NCBI RefSeq assembly: GCF_014190805.1 | Contig: NZ_JACHVQ010000001.1 | Coordinates: 2,356,001-2,420,000, forward strand | Origin: Flexivirga oryzae | GTDB taxonomy: Bacteria; Actinomycetota; Actinomycetes; Actinomycetales; Dermatophilaceae | Length of the DNA stretch: 64,000 nt | Direction: 5' to 3' | Part shown: positions 9,059-17,437 of the stretch, one piece after another | Layout of the letters: the number at the start of each line of letters is the position of its first letter | How positions within the stretch are numbered: position 1 is the first letter of the stretch | Program-made: the position numbers and the translations under genes | Notes under the pieces: generated by a model | Seen by the model: only the letters and a program-made list of their open reading frames with translations | What the model was told of the DNA's origin: nothing | Databases searched by the model: none

Positions 9059-10498
9059 TCAGGATCGGGGGTCGATCACTGTCCACTTACCGCCGAAGTC
9101 GCTGGTCATCCAGAACCCGTGGGTGGTGTGCGGTATGGCGTAGAGGTAGTACACGCCGGGGCTGGCGGTCCAGTCGAAGCCCATCGCCGGGAGGGTGGCG
9201 CCGGGCGGTGCGGTGACCGGCCCGAACACGGTGCCCCCGTTGGTCGACACGACGAGGCTGCCGGCGCTGCTGCCGGCTGGCACGCCGTTGGTGTCCCGCG
9301 GGCCGCCGGAGGAGGCCGCGATGTGGTCGGCGTCGGCCACCGCGAGCCAGACGTCCCCGCGGCGCGGCAGGATCAACGATCCGGTCGACACGCTGGTCCA
9401 GGTCTGTCCGGCGTCGTCACTGCGCAGCAGCGTGTAGCCCAGCCGGTCACCGGACAGCTGCTTCGGGTTGCAGACCGCGAAGAGTTGCAGCTTGTCGGTG
9501 GTCGTCGCCGCGGTGATCGCCTGCAGCTGGGTGTTGTAGCAGGCGCTGGGGGCGGTCAGCTGTTGCAGCGTCGTGCCGTTGAGCCGCATCGGCGCCAGGG
9601 GCATCCCGGTCTTCGCGGCGGTGAGCTGCACGAACGCCTGGCCGTTCTGCACCAGCACCCGGCCCGCGCTGATCGGGGTGTCCAGGGTCAGCTGCGCGCC
9701 GGAGTCCCCGACGGTGTTGCTGGACGGGTCGAAGCGGGTGACGTAGAGGGGGCCGTTGCACTCGCCCTGTGCGCAGTTGTCGGCGCTGAGCAACACCGCT
9801 TCGTTCCGGTTGATCTCGAGGTCGAGCACCCGGGTGCCGGGGTGGCTCAGCTCGGTGAAGGTGGCCCCGCTGTCGCGGGTCACCCACAGGTCGCCGCCGA
9901 ACACGAAGCCGACCTGCGGCTTGGCGAACCGCGTCTGGGTGATCGCGCGTTCCGGCTGGATCTGCGCGATGTCGTTCCCGGTGGCCGCCGAGGTGTCGGT
10001 GCCGGTGAACTTGTGTACGGCGTTCCAGCCGGCGCCGTTGGTGCCGGACCGCAGCAGCACCGGGCAGATACCGCTGCCGCAGTCCTGCGACCCCAGCGCG
10101 TAGAGCGTGTTCGAACCGGCGTTGCTCAACGACCAGGTCTGGAAGCTCTTCGGCACCGCGGTCGGGGTCTGCGCCTTCGATACCGAGGACGCGTTGCTGC
10201 TCGTACCGGCGCTGTGGACCACCGCACTGCTGCCGGCGATGGCCTGCCCCTGTTGCACACCGCCGCTGACGCCCTGCTGCTGCCACACCAGCACCGCGAC
10301 GATCGCGATGACGGCGACGGCCGCGCTGCTGAGCAGCGTCAGCCGGCTACGACGCCGAGCGTGGCGCCGGGACTCGTGGACGATGCGCTGCCAGTCGAGC
10401 TCGGTGGTCGGCTCGTCGGCGACCTCCGCCCGGGCGTCGGCGAAGAACCCGGCCACCGGGTCGTCCTCGACGGTGAAGTCGTCGCGGTCGGCGTTCAT
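9059..10498 (-). CDS. Membrane anti-sigma-like protein with extracellular beta-propeller
   Basis: A 479-residue single-pass protein: a 52-residue cytoplasmic part, one transmembrane helix (about 53-72, ALT/AVIAIVAVLVW), and a roughly 400-residue outer domain. The outer domain contains Asp-box/BNR-like motifs (VTRDSGATF, RSDDAGQTW, VVSTNGGTVF), typical of sialidase-type propellers, and paired cysteines (CGSGIC, CAQGEC) that could form disulfides. It overlaps the upstream sigma factor gene by 4 bp. The placement suggests it holds the sigma factor and senses something outside the cell; no canonical zinc anti-sigma motif was seen in the cytoplasmic part, so the anti-sigma role is inference. Confidence 0.7.
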   Translation of the reverse strand: MNADRDDFTVEDDPVAGFFADARAEVADEPTTELDWQRIVHESRRHARRRSRLTLLSSAAVAVIAIVAVLVWQQQGVSGGVQQGQAIAGSSAVVHSAGTSSNASSVSKAQTPTAVPKSFQTWSLSNAGSNTLYALGSQDCGSGICPVLLRSGTNGAGWNAVHKFTGTDTSAATGNDIAQIQPERAITQTRFAKPQVGFVFGGDLWVTRDSGATFTELSHPGTRVLDLEINRNEAVLLSADNCAQGECNGPLYVTRFDPSSNTVGDSGAQLTLDTPISAGRVLVQNGQAFVQLTAAKTGMPLAPMRLNGTTLQQLTAPSACYNTQLQAITAATTTDKLQLFAVCNPKQLSGDRLGYTLLRSDDAGQTWTSVSTGSLILPRRGDVWLAVADADHIAASSGGPRDTNGVPAGSSAGSLVVSTNGGTVFGPVTAPPGATLPAMGFDWTASPGVYYLYAIPHTTHGFWMTSDFGGKWTVIDPRS

Positions 10499-11001
10499 CG
10501 GCTCACCTCCAGCCGCTGTGCCAGCAGTTTGCGGGCGTCGTGCAGGTCCCGCTTGACGGTGCCCTCGCTCTTACCGGTCTGCAACGCGACCTGTGCCACG
10601 GACAGGTCCGCGAAGTAGTGCAACAGCACGACCAGCCGGAAGCGCTCCGGCAGTCCTTGCACGGCGTCCCGGACCGTCATCCGGGTGGCCGGGTCGAGGC
10701 CGGGGTCGGCGGTCTCCAGGGTCCCGCCGTTGCCCGCCATGAAGGTCTCGTACGCCGAGGCCTCCCGCCCCCGCTTGCGCCAGTGGTCGCGCACCTGGTT
10801 GGCGGCAGCCGTGTACAGCCAGGCACGCGGATCCTGCACCGAGTGCCAGTGCGTCATCAACTTCACGAATGCCTCCGTGGCCACGTCGTGTGCCAGATCA
10901 CGGTCACCGATCAAGGTCGTGGTCCAGCCGACGAGCCGCCCGAAATGTGCGTCGTACACCTCGCGGACGGCGCGCTCGACGGCTGCTTCCCCCGAAGCCA
11001 C
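10495..11001 (-). CDS. ECF-type RNA polymerase sigma factor
   Basis: A sigma-70-family factor of about 168 residues. Region 2 (VYDAHFGRLVGWTTTLIGDR through WLYTAAANQVRDHWRKR) and region 4 (LPERFRLVVLLHYFADLSVA, with TGKSEGTVKRDLHDAR as the DNA-binding helix-turn-helix) are both present. I prefer the GTG at 11001 because a good GGAAAGG lies 9 nt upstream of it. A longer form from ATG 11070 adds only an Arg-rich tail. The downstream overlapping membrane protein is the likely cognate regulator. Confidence 0.88.
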   Translation of the reverse strand: MASGEAAVERAVREVYDAHFGRLVGWTTTLIGDRDLAHDVATEAFVKLMTHWHSVQDPRAWLYTAAANQVRDHWRKRGREASAYETFMAGNGGTLETADPGLDPATRMTVRDAVQGLPERFRLVVLLHYFADLSVAQVALQTGKSEGTVKRDLHDARKLLAQRLEVSR

Positions 11002-11126
11002 CCATCGCCACCTTTCCCGTGGGACGCGAGTGGCCGCGCGCCGGCCGGAGATCGTCGCCGTCATACCCAAGGGGACGCCGAAAGGCCGTGCACGGTTGGT
11101 CTACCCGCTCTTGTCGCCAGTCGTAC

Positions 11127-11150
11127 GCCGCCGGGATCTGCCCCGGCGGC
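11127..11150. other. Strong hairpin in the divergent sigma/nitroreductase region
   Basis: A 9-bp perfect inverted repeat GCCGCCGGG / CCCGGCGGC with a 6-nt loop sits in the 189-bp gap between the divergent sigma-factor and nitroreductase genes. It has no U-run and no converging gene, so it is not a classical terminator. It could be an operator or a structured 5' leader of the sigma gene. Confidence 0.45.
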
Positions 11151-11190
11151 CAACAAAGCCTATCCCGGGACGGCTCGTAGGCTCGCGGGC

Positions 11191-11820
11191 ATGGAGTTGC
11201 GAGATGCGGTGCGACGGCGACGGATGGTGCGCAGATACGACCCGGACAAGGACGTCGGGCCCGACGTGGTGCGCCGGTTGCTCGAACTCGCGGTGCGGGC
11301 ACCCAGCGCGGGTTTCAGCCAGGGCTGGGACTTCCTGGTGCTGCGGGGCACCGAGCGGGACGCCTTCTGGGCCGCGACCACCGACGACGGCCTGCCGGAC
11401 TCGTGGCTCGCGGGCGTCAGCACGGCGCCGGTGCTGATCCTCTGCTGCTCGGACAAGGGCACCTACCTGCGGCGTTACGCACGCGAGGACAAGCCGTGGC
11501 AGGACCAGTCCGAAGAGCACTGGCCGGTGCCCTACTGGGACGTGGACACCGGGATGGCGGCGATGCTGATGCTGCTGGGCGCGGTCGACGAGGGGCTGGG
11601 CGCGCTCTTCTTCGGGGTGCCGGTGGAGCGGCTGGACGCGGTGCGGGAGGCGTTCGGCATACCAGCCGATCGCAACCTTGTCGGCGTCGTCGCGCTCGGG
11701 TATCCCGCCGACCCGAAACCGTCCGGCAGCACCCGGTCCGTGCGCCGGCGTGAGCTGGCCGACGTCACCCACTTCGGCCGCTTCGGGAAGGCCGAGGACT
11801 CAGCGCCCGCTGACCAGTGA
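11191..11820 (+). CDS. Nitroreductase family FMN oxidoreductase
   Basis: A 209-residue flavoprotein of the nitroreductase superfamily. The start ELRDAVRRRRMVRRY with the following VRAPSAGFSQGWDFLVL (about residues 35-51) forms the FMN-phosphate-binding region, and GVVALGYPADPKP (about 165-177) is the usual C-terminal FMN segment. The physiological substrate is unknown; family members reduce nitro compounds, quinones or act in cofactor metabolism. A TAGGCT box at 11178-11183 lies 7 nt upstream of the ATG and suggests a leaderless transcript. The last 21 bp overlap the convergent oxidase gene. Confidence 0.85.
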   Translation: MELRDAVRRRRMVRRYDPDKDVGPDVVRRLLELAVRAPSAGFSQGWDFLVLRGTERDAFWAATTDDGLPDSWLAGVSTAPVLILCCSDKGTYLRRYAREDKPWQDQSEEHWPVPYWDVDTGMAAMLMLLGAVDEGLGALFFGVPVERLDAVREAFGIPADRNLVGVVALGYPADPKPSGSTRSVRRRELADVTHFGRFGKAEDSAPADQ

Positions 11821-12855
11821 GGGGTCCAGGTCGCCCAGGCACGCCGCGCCGGCGAGGCCCATGGCGTGCCGCAACTCGCCGGTGAGCTCGTCGAGTATGC
11901 CGGCGACACCGTCGGCGCCCTCGGCGGCCAGCGCCCACATCACCGGCCGGCCGAGCATCACCGCACTCGCACCCAGCGCGAGAGCGGTGAGCGCGTCGAA
12001 CCCGTCGCGCACTCCCCCGTCGACGATCACCGGCACCGAATCACCCACTGCCGTCACGACGTCCGGCAGCGCCGCCGCGGTGGAGATCGCGCGGTCGAGC
12101 TGCCGGCCGCCGTGGTTGCTGACCCAGATCGCGTCGGCTCCCGCGTCGATGCAGGCGAGCGCCTCGTCGCCGCGCAGCACACCCTTGACGATCACCGGCA
12201 GCTCGCAGACGTCCGCCACCCAGGCGATGTCGCCCAGGCTCAGGTCGGCGCGCTGGTCGATGAGCTCCCAGTAGTCCTCGACACCCTCCGGGAAGTGGTC
12301 GCGCACGTTGATCAGGGCCTGGTCGTCCCCGAGCGGGAGCGGCCGGGCGAGTGCCGGTGTGCGTGCGCGGTGCCCGACGTATGGCGTGTCGGCCGTCAGC
12401 ACCATCGCGGTCGCGCCGGCGGCCGCGGCCCGCTCGATCAGCGCGGCGGTGATCGCCCGCTCGCGCATCAGGTAGACCTGGAACCACCAGGGCCCGTCGA
12501 CGGCCGCGGCGACATCCTCGATACGCCGGGTCGACCGGCTGGACAGGACCATCGGGGCGCCCGCCGCGGCCGCACCGGTCGCCGTGGCGACTTCCCCTTC
12601 CGGGTGCAGCACGGCGTGGAATGCGGTGGGGGCTATGCCGATCGGCGTGCGCCATACGCCCCCGAACAGGGGCAGCTCGGTCGAGACGTGGGAGACGTCC
12701 CGCAGCACGCGCGGCCGCAGCCGGTAGCGGTCCCAGGCGTCATGTGCCTCCGTGACGGTCCGTTGATCCCCGGACCCACGATTCAGGTAGCTCCACATGT
12801 CCGGGTCGACGACGCGTTCCGCGTCGTCACGCAGCCGTTGGAGTTGTTCGTGCAC
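11800..12855 (-). CDS. Alpha-hydroxy-acid oxidase/dehydrogenase (FMN)
   Basis: A 351-residue TIM-barrel flavoenzyme of the lactate/glycolate oxidase family. The catalytic histidine and substrate arginine sit in VSNHGGRQLD, the FMN phosphate site in VIVDGGVRDGFD, and the lysine in LPVIVKGVL. It probably oxidises an L-2-hydroxy acid such as lactate; whether the acceptor is oxygen (hydrogen peroxide forming) or a quinone cannot be decided here. The GTG at 12855 has an excellent AGGAGG 6 nt upstream. An open frame extends further upstream, but lacks family similarity. The 3' end overlaps the nitroreductase by 21 bp. Confidence 0.87.
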   Translation of the reverse strand: MHEQLQRLRDDAERVVDPDMWSYLNRGSGDQRTVTEAHDAWDRYRLRPRVLRDVSHVSTELPLFGGVWRTPIGIAPTAFHAVLHPEGEVATATGAAAAGAPMVLSSRSTRRIEDVAAAVDGPWWFQVYLMRERAITAALIERAAAAGATAMVLTADTPYVGHRARTPALARPLPLGDDQALINVRDHFPEGVEDYWELIDQRADLSLGDIAWVADVCELPVIVKGVLRGDEALACIDAGADAIWVSNHGGRQLDRAISTAAALPDVVTAVGDSVPVIVDGGVRDGFDALTALALGASAVMLGRPVMWALAAEGADGVAGILDELTGELRHAMGLAGAACLGDLDPSLVSGR

Positions 12856-12903
12856 CGCGTGCCTCCTGGTCGATCGGGCCTGCCGTGACCCTACTGTTGC
12901 GGG

Positions 12904-13710
12904 ATGACTTCGCGCCCGGTCCGCATCGCCGTCCAGATCCAGCCGCAGCACGCGTCCTACGAACGCATGCGTGACGCGGTGCGCGAGGCGGAGGATCTCG
13001 GGGTCGATGTCATCTTCACCTGGGACCACTTCTTCCCGCTCAACGGCGACGCGGACGGCAAGCACTTCGAGTGCTGGACGACGCTGGCCGCGTGGGCGGA
13101 GCAGACCTCCCGGGTCCAGCTGGGTGCGCTGGTCACCTGCAACGGCTACCGCAACCCGGACCTGCTGGCCGACATGGCACGCACCGTCGACCACATCTCC
13201 GGCGGCCGGCTGATCCTCGGCATCGGGTCCGGCTGGGCGCAACGGGACTTCGACAGCTACGGGTTCGAGTTCGGCAGCACCGGCAGCAGGCTCGACGACC
13301 TCGCGGCTGCGTTGCCGCGGATCGAGTCCCGGTGGGCGGCGCTCAACCCGCCGCCGACCGGCCCCATGCCGATCCTGATCGGCGGCGAAGGGGAGCAGAA
13401 GACGCTGCGGATGGTCGCCGAGCACGCGAGCATCTGGCACAGCTTCTCCGGCCCGGACAAGCTGGCGCACAAGCTGCAGGTGCTGCGCAGCCACTGCGAC
13501 GCGGTGGGTCGTGACCTCGACGAGATCGAGGTGTCGGTGGGGGTCGGCGGCCGCGGCCGCGAGGGCCGGTCCGCCGGCGACCCCGAGGTCGAGGGACAGC
13601 CGCTCCTCGACCTCGGCGCGCGGCTGTTCACCCACGGCGCGAACGGTCCCGACTACGACTTCACCGTGCTGCGCCGGTGGATCGCGTGGCGGGACGCGTT
13701 GAACGGCTGA
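12904..13710 (+). CDS. LLM-class F420-dependent oxidoreductase
   Basis: A 268-residue luciferase-like monooxygenase-fold protein. Features are the N-terminal beta-strand VRIAVQIQPQHASYE, TWDHFFPL (about 37-44), the cofactor-binding segments LGALVTCNGYRNPDLLA and ISGGRLILGIGSGWAQRDFDSYG, and PMPILIGGEGEQKTL. The set is typical of actinobacterial F420-linked enzymes; substrate unknown. A TACTGT box at 12892-12897 is exactly 6 nt upstream of the ATG and there is no ribosome-binding site, so the transcript is probably leaderless. It is divergent from the hydroxy-acid oxidase. Confidence 0.85.
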   Translation: MTSRPVRIAVQIQPQHASYERMRDAVREAEDLGVDVIFTWDHFFPLNGDADGKHFECWTTLAAWAEQTSRVQLGALVTCNGYRNPDLLADMARTVDHISGGRLILGIGSGWAQRDFDSYGFEFGSTGSRLDDLAAALPRIESRWAALNPPPTGPMPILIGGEGEQKTLRMVAEHASIWHSFSGPDKLAHKLQVLRSHCDAVGRDLDEIEVSVGVGGRGREGRSAGDPEVEGQPLLDLGARLFTHGANGPDYDFTVLRRWIAWRDALNG

Positions 13711-13806
13711 GGAGCCAACCGAGTGTCGGTCACGCGTCGCCGCGCGGCGTGAGAGAAGATGATCGGCGCGAACACCGCGAGATCAGCAGGACACCGAAGG
13801 GCAGTA

Positions 13807-16260
13807 ATGGCGCGCAAGAAACGCGACGAGACCGAATACATCGACGACGCGCAGCAGAACATCATCGACATCGACGTCGACGACGAGATGCAGTCGGCAT
13901 ACCTCGAATACGCCTATTCGGTCATCTACTCGCGGGCCATCCCCGACGCTCGTGACGGCCTGAAGCCGGTGCAGCGCCGCATCCTCTACGCGATGGACGA
14001 GATGCGGCTCTACCCGGACCGCAACCACGTGAAGTCCTCCCGTGTCGTCGGTGAGGTCATGGGTAAGTACCACCCGCACGGTGACGCGGCGATCTACGAC
14101 GCGATCGTCCGGCAGGCACAGGACTTCACCATGCGGCTGCCGCTCGTCGACGGCCACGGCAACTTCGGTTCGCTGGACAACGGCCCTGCCGCGTCGCGTT
14201 ACACCGAGGTGCGTCTCGCCCCCGCAGCACTGGAGCTGACCAGGTCGCTGTCCGAGGACACCGTCGACTTCGTCCCCAACTACGACGAGAGCGAGCAGCA
14301 GCCGGACGTCCTACCGGCGGCGTTCCCCAACCTGCTCGTCAACGGCGCCAGCGGCATCGCGGTCGGTATGGCGACCAACATGGCACCGCACAACCTCGGT
14401 GAGGTAGTGGCGGCCGCCCGGCATCTGATCGATCACCCGGACTGCTCGCTCGACGACCTGATGAAGTTCGTGCCCGGCCCCGACCTGCCCTGCGGCGGAC
14501 GGATCGTCGGGCTGGACGGCATCCGCGACGCCTACCTGACCGGCCGTGGCAGCTTCCGCACCCGCGCGACCGCCACGATCGAAAACCTCACTCCGCGCAG
14601 GAAATCCATCGTAGTCACCGAGCTGCCCTACATGGTCGGCGCGGAGAAGGTCATCGAGAAGATGAAGGACCTCGCCCAGAGCAAGCGCCTTCAGGGCGTC
14701 GCCCATGTCGACGACCTGTCGGACATGAACGGCATGCGCCTGGTCATCGACGTCAAGAACGGCTTCAACCCCGACGCCGTGCTGGAGTCGCTCTACAAGC
14801 ACACGCCGATGGAGGAGTCCTTCGGCATCAACAACGTCGCCCTCGTCGAGGGCCAGCCCCGCACGCTGGGACTCAAAGAGCTCCTGACGGTGTATGTCGA
14901 CTTCCGCATCGACGTGGTCCGCCGCCGCACCGCGTTCCGGCTGAAGAAGGCCACCGACCGCCTGCACCTGGTGGACGGCCTGTTGATCGCGATCCTGGAC
15001 ATCGACGAGGTCATCCAGGTGATCCGCAGCTCGGACAACGCGGGCGAGGCGCGCGGCCGGCTGATGCAGGTCTTCGATCTGTCCGAGGCGCAGGCCGAGT
15101 ACATCCTGGAGCTGCAACTGCGTCGCCTGACGAAGTTCAGCCGGATCGAGCTCGAGAAGGAGCAGGCCGAGTTGCGTCGGCAGATAACCGCCCTGCAAGC
15201 GATCCTGGACGACGAAAAGCTTTTGCACAAAACGGTTTCCAGCGAGCTCGCCGAAGTCGCCAGGACGCACGGCACGCCACGCCGCACGGTGCTGCTGGAG
15301 GGTGACGGAGCTCAGAAGACCGCTGCTGCCGCGACCCCACTGGAGGTCTCGGACGACCCGTGCTGGGTGCTGCTGTCCTCGACCGGGCTGCTCGCCCGGA
15401 CCACGGACGACTCCCCCGTCTCAAACGAGGGGTCGCGCCGCAAACACGACGTCGTCGTGTCCCGGGTCCGCACGACCGCTCGCGGTGAGTTCGGTGTGGT
15501 CACCTCCGCGGGTCGCCTGGTACGACTGAGCGCGCTCGACCTGCCCACGCTGCCACCGACCAACGACGCCCCGGTGCTGGCGGGAGGTGCGCCGCTCGCG
15601 GCATACATCGACCTGGCCAAGGGCGAGGAGCCGCTGGCCATCGCCTCGCTCGCGGCGGAGTCCAAGGGCCTGGCGCTCGGCACCCTGCAGGGTGTCGTGA
15701 AGCGGGTCAACCCGGACTACCCGGGCAAGGACTCGTTCGAGGTGATCTCGCTGAAGGACGGCGACAAGGTGGTCGGCGCGGTCGAGGTGCTCACCGGCAC
15801 CGAGGATCTCGTCTTCATCACCTCCGACGCGCAGCTGTTGCGTTACTCCGCGGATCTGGTGCGGCCGCAGGGCCGTTCGGGTGGCGGCATGGCCGGCATC
15901 AAACTCGGCAAGGGAGCCCGCGCCATCTGGTTCGGCACGGTGGAGACGACGGCACCGGCCGTGGTGGTGACCGGCGCGGGAGCGTCGGGCGCGCTCCCCG
16001 GCACGGGTCCGGAGTCGGTGAAGGTCGCGCCGTACGAGGAGTTCCCGAGCAAGGGACGTGCCACCGGCGGGGTGCGCTGCCAGCGCTTCCTGCGCGGCGA
16101 GGACGAGTTGGTCATCGCGTGGGCCGGCACCGCTCCGGCGCGCGGCGCGAGCCCGACCGGCGCCGCGGTGGAGCTGCCCGCCGCGGACGGCAAGCGGGAC
16201 GGCAGCGGTGTCCCGATCTCGGGTCAGCTGGCCGTGATCGGCGGTGCGTTCCCGAGCTGA
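13807..16260 (+). CDS. parC: DNA topoisomerase IV subunit A
   Basis: An 817-residue type IIA topoisomerase A subunit, the breakage-reunion half of the enzyme that decatenates daughter chromosomes. The catalytic tyrosine lies in AASRYTEVRL (about residue 136), the quinolone-pocket segment is KYHPHGDAAIYDAIVRQAQ (about 87-105), and the C-terminal half carries the DNA-wrapping beta-pinwheel. The position equivalent to E. coli GyrA Ser83 is Ala here. It is assigned to topoisomerase IV rather than gyrase because the paired B subunit is at 33.2-35.4 kb, away from a gyrBA operon. The start at 13807 has GAAGGG 4-10 nt upstream and gives the usual basic-acidic N-terminus. Confidence 0.88.
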   Translation: MARKKRDETEYIDDAQQNIIDIDVDDEMQSAYLEYAYSVIYSRAIPDARDGLKPVQRRILYAMDEMRLYPDRNHVKSSRVVGEVMGKYHPHGDAAIYDAIVRQAQDFTMRLPLVDGHGNFGSLDNGPAASRYTEVRLAPAALELTRSLSEDTVDFVPNYDESEQQPDVLPAAFPNLLVNGASGIAVGMATNMAPHNLGEVVAAARHLIDHPDCSLDDLMKFVPGPDLPCGGRIVGLDGIRDAYLTGRGSFRTRATATIENLTPRRKSIVVTELPYMVGAEKVIEKMKDLAQSKRLQGVAHVDDLSDMNGMRLVIDVKNGFNPDAVLESLYKHTPMEESFGINNVALVEGQPRTLGLKELLTVYVDFRIDVVRRRTAFRLKKATDRLHLVDGLLIAILDIDEVIQVIRSSDNAGEARGRLMQVFDLSEAQAEYILELQLRRLTKFSRIELEKEQAELRRQITALQAILDDEKLLHKTVSSELAEVARTHGTPRRTVLLEGDGAQKTAAAATPLEVSDDPCWVLLSSTGLLARTTDDSPVSNEGSRRKHDVVVSRVRTTARGEFGVVTSAGRLVRLSALDLPTLPPTNDAPVLAGGAPLAAYIDLAKGEEPLAIASLAAESKGLALGTLQGVVKRVNPDYPGKDSFEVISLKDGDKVVGAVEVLTGTEDLVFITSDAQLLRYSADLVRPQGRSGGGMAGIKLGKGARAIWFGTVETTAPAVVVTGAGASGALPGTGPESVKVAPYEEFPSKGRATGGVRCQRFLRGEDELVIAWAGTAPARGASPTGAAVELPAADGKRDGSGVPISGQLAVIGGAFPS

Positions 16261-16335
16261 CGGGCCTGATCCCGCCGTAGAGTGGTTGCACATTCACCTA
16301 TGTGGATCGGTATCACGCCGAGAAGGGGTCAGCTC

Positions 16336-16839
16336 ATGCAACTCGCTCGTCTGGCAGCACGTACGGTCATCGGTGGCCTCTTCATCGGCCACGGCACGCA
16401 GAAGCTCATGGGGTGGTTCGGCGGTCCGGGCCTGGAGGGCACCGACAAGATGATGGAGGCGCTGCAGATGTATCCGCCGCGCCGCAACGCCATCGCCGCC
16501 GGAGTGAGCGAGGCCGCCGGCGGCGCTCTGCTCGCGACCGGGCTGGCCACCCCACTCGCCGCATCGAGCCTGATCGGCGTGATGACAACAGCCATCCGCA
16601 AGGTCCACGCACCCAACGGTGTCTGGAACTCCAACGGCGGCTTCGAGTTCAACGCCACGCTCATCGCCGCGCTGGTCACGCTCGCCGAGGCCGGCCCGGG
16701 AGATCTGTCCCTCGACCATGCGTTCGGCGTCGAGAAGAAGGGCACCGCCGTGGCCCTCGGCGCGACCGCGCTGGGCGTTGCCGCCTCGTTCGCGACGATC
16801 GAGTTGGGTCGGCGCGAGGCGGAGCGGAACGCGAGGTAG
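16336..16839 (+). CDS. DoxX family membrane protein
   Basis: A 167-residue membrane protein with the DoxX opening ARLAARTVIGGLFIGHGTQK and four hydrophobic segments (about 8-28, 52-78, 95-112, 130-150). DoxX proteins are associated with redox or thiol homeostasis in actinobacteria, but this member's partner is not visible. The ATG at 16336 has AGAAGGGG upstream and a TAGAGT box near 16277 that could be its -10. It follows parC by 75 bp without an obvious terminator. Confidence 0.82.
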   Translation: MQLARLAARTVIGGLFIGHGTQKLMGWFGGPGLEGTDKMMEALQMYPPRRNAIAAGVSEAAGGALLATGLATPLAASSLIGVMTTAIRKVHAPNGVWNSNGGFEFNATLIAALVTLAEAGPGDLSLDHAFGVEKKGTAVALGATALGVAASFATIELGRREAERNAR

Positions 16840-16859
16840 TACCGCGGTAGTATTTCGGT

Positions 16860-17090
16860 GTGAAGCTCAGTGTCAGCCTGCCGGACGAGGACGTGGCCGT
16901 CCTCGATGAGTACGCCCGCGCTGCCGGTCTTGCGTCCAGATCGGCGGCGGTCCACCATGCCGTGCGCTTGCTGCGCCTGCCTGACCTCGAACACGACTAT
17001 GAGGCCGCATGGCAGGAATGGGACGCGTCCGGCGATCACGCAGCATGGGATGCGACGGCGGCCGATGGGCTCACCGATGCTGCGCGGTGA
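16860..17090 (+). CDS. MazE-like ribbon-helix-helix antitoxin
   Basis: A 76-residue protein starting with GTG: MKLSVSLPDEDVAVLDEYAR is a ribbon-helix-helix DNA-binding arm followed by the second helix SRSAAVHHAVRLLR. The C-terminal 35 residues (YEAAWQEWDASGDHAAW) form the usual toxin-binding tail. It should neutralise the downstream toxin and repress the operon. A TAGTAT box at 16848-16853 is 6 nt before the GTG, implying a leaderless transcript. It overlaps the toxin gene by 14 bp. Confidence 0.85.
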   Translation: MKLSVSLPDEDVAVLDEYARAAGLASRSAAVHHAVRLLRLPDLEHDYEAAWQEWDASGDHAAWDATAADGLTDAAR

Positions 17091-17424
17091 GATTCGGCTC
17101 GTGGACCTGGATCCGGTGCGCGGCAACGAGGCCAACAAGCGGCGCCCCGCAGTGATCGTCAGCAACGATCGCGCGAACGACGCTGCGACACGCCTCGGCC
17201 GCGGAGTGCTGACCATCGTGCCGGTCACCAGCAACACCGCCCGGATCTTCCCGTTCCAGGTATTGCTACCCGCCGGCGACACCGGCTTACGGCAGGACTC
17301 AAAGGCCCAAGCGGAGCAGATCCGCTCGGTCACCATCGAGCAGCTGGGCGCCGTCCTTGGCCGGGTGCCAGCAGACCTGATGACACGACTGGACGATGCG
17401 CTGCGCATCCACCTGCAGCTGTAA
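17077..17424 (+). CDS. mazF: MazF-like mRNA interferase toxin
   Basis: A 115-residue type II toxin of the MazF/PemK family, expected to cut mRNA at short sequences. Family landmarks are LRGEIRLVDLDPVRGNEANK, RRPAVIVSND (about 20-30) and VPVTSNTARIFPFQV, with QAEQIRSV near residue 82. ATG 17077 was chosen because it gives the standard N-terminus; ATG 17065 adds four residues. It is coupled to the antitoxin by a 14-bp overlap. The pair lies directly beside a decayed 13E12 repeat gene, a plausible accessory spot. Confidence 0.88.
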   Translation: MLRGEIRLVDLDPVRGNEANKRRPAVIVSNDRANDAATRLGRGVLTIVPVTSNTARIFPFQVLLPAGDTGLRQDSKAQAEQIRSVTIEQLGAVLGRVPADLMTRLDDALRIHLQL

Positions 17425-17437
17425 CTCCGCGCAGCCG

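Noticed and set aside
6443..10618. Very long plus-strand open frame (1391 codons) across the acetyltransferase and anti-sigma genes
   Set aside because: It is antisense to two genes with clear families, and its composition (Gly/Arg/His/Asp rich, no domain) is a typical shadow of high-GC third positions.
10495..11070. Longer sigma factor start at 11070
   Set aside because: Adds only an Arg-rich stretch, and the GTG at 11001 has GGAAAGG at proper spacing. It is still possible.
17077..17424. Toxin-antitoxin pair as part of a larger genomic island or phage
   Set aside because: No integrase, attachment site or phage genes are nearby, and neighbours are core genes.
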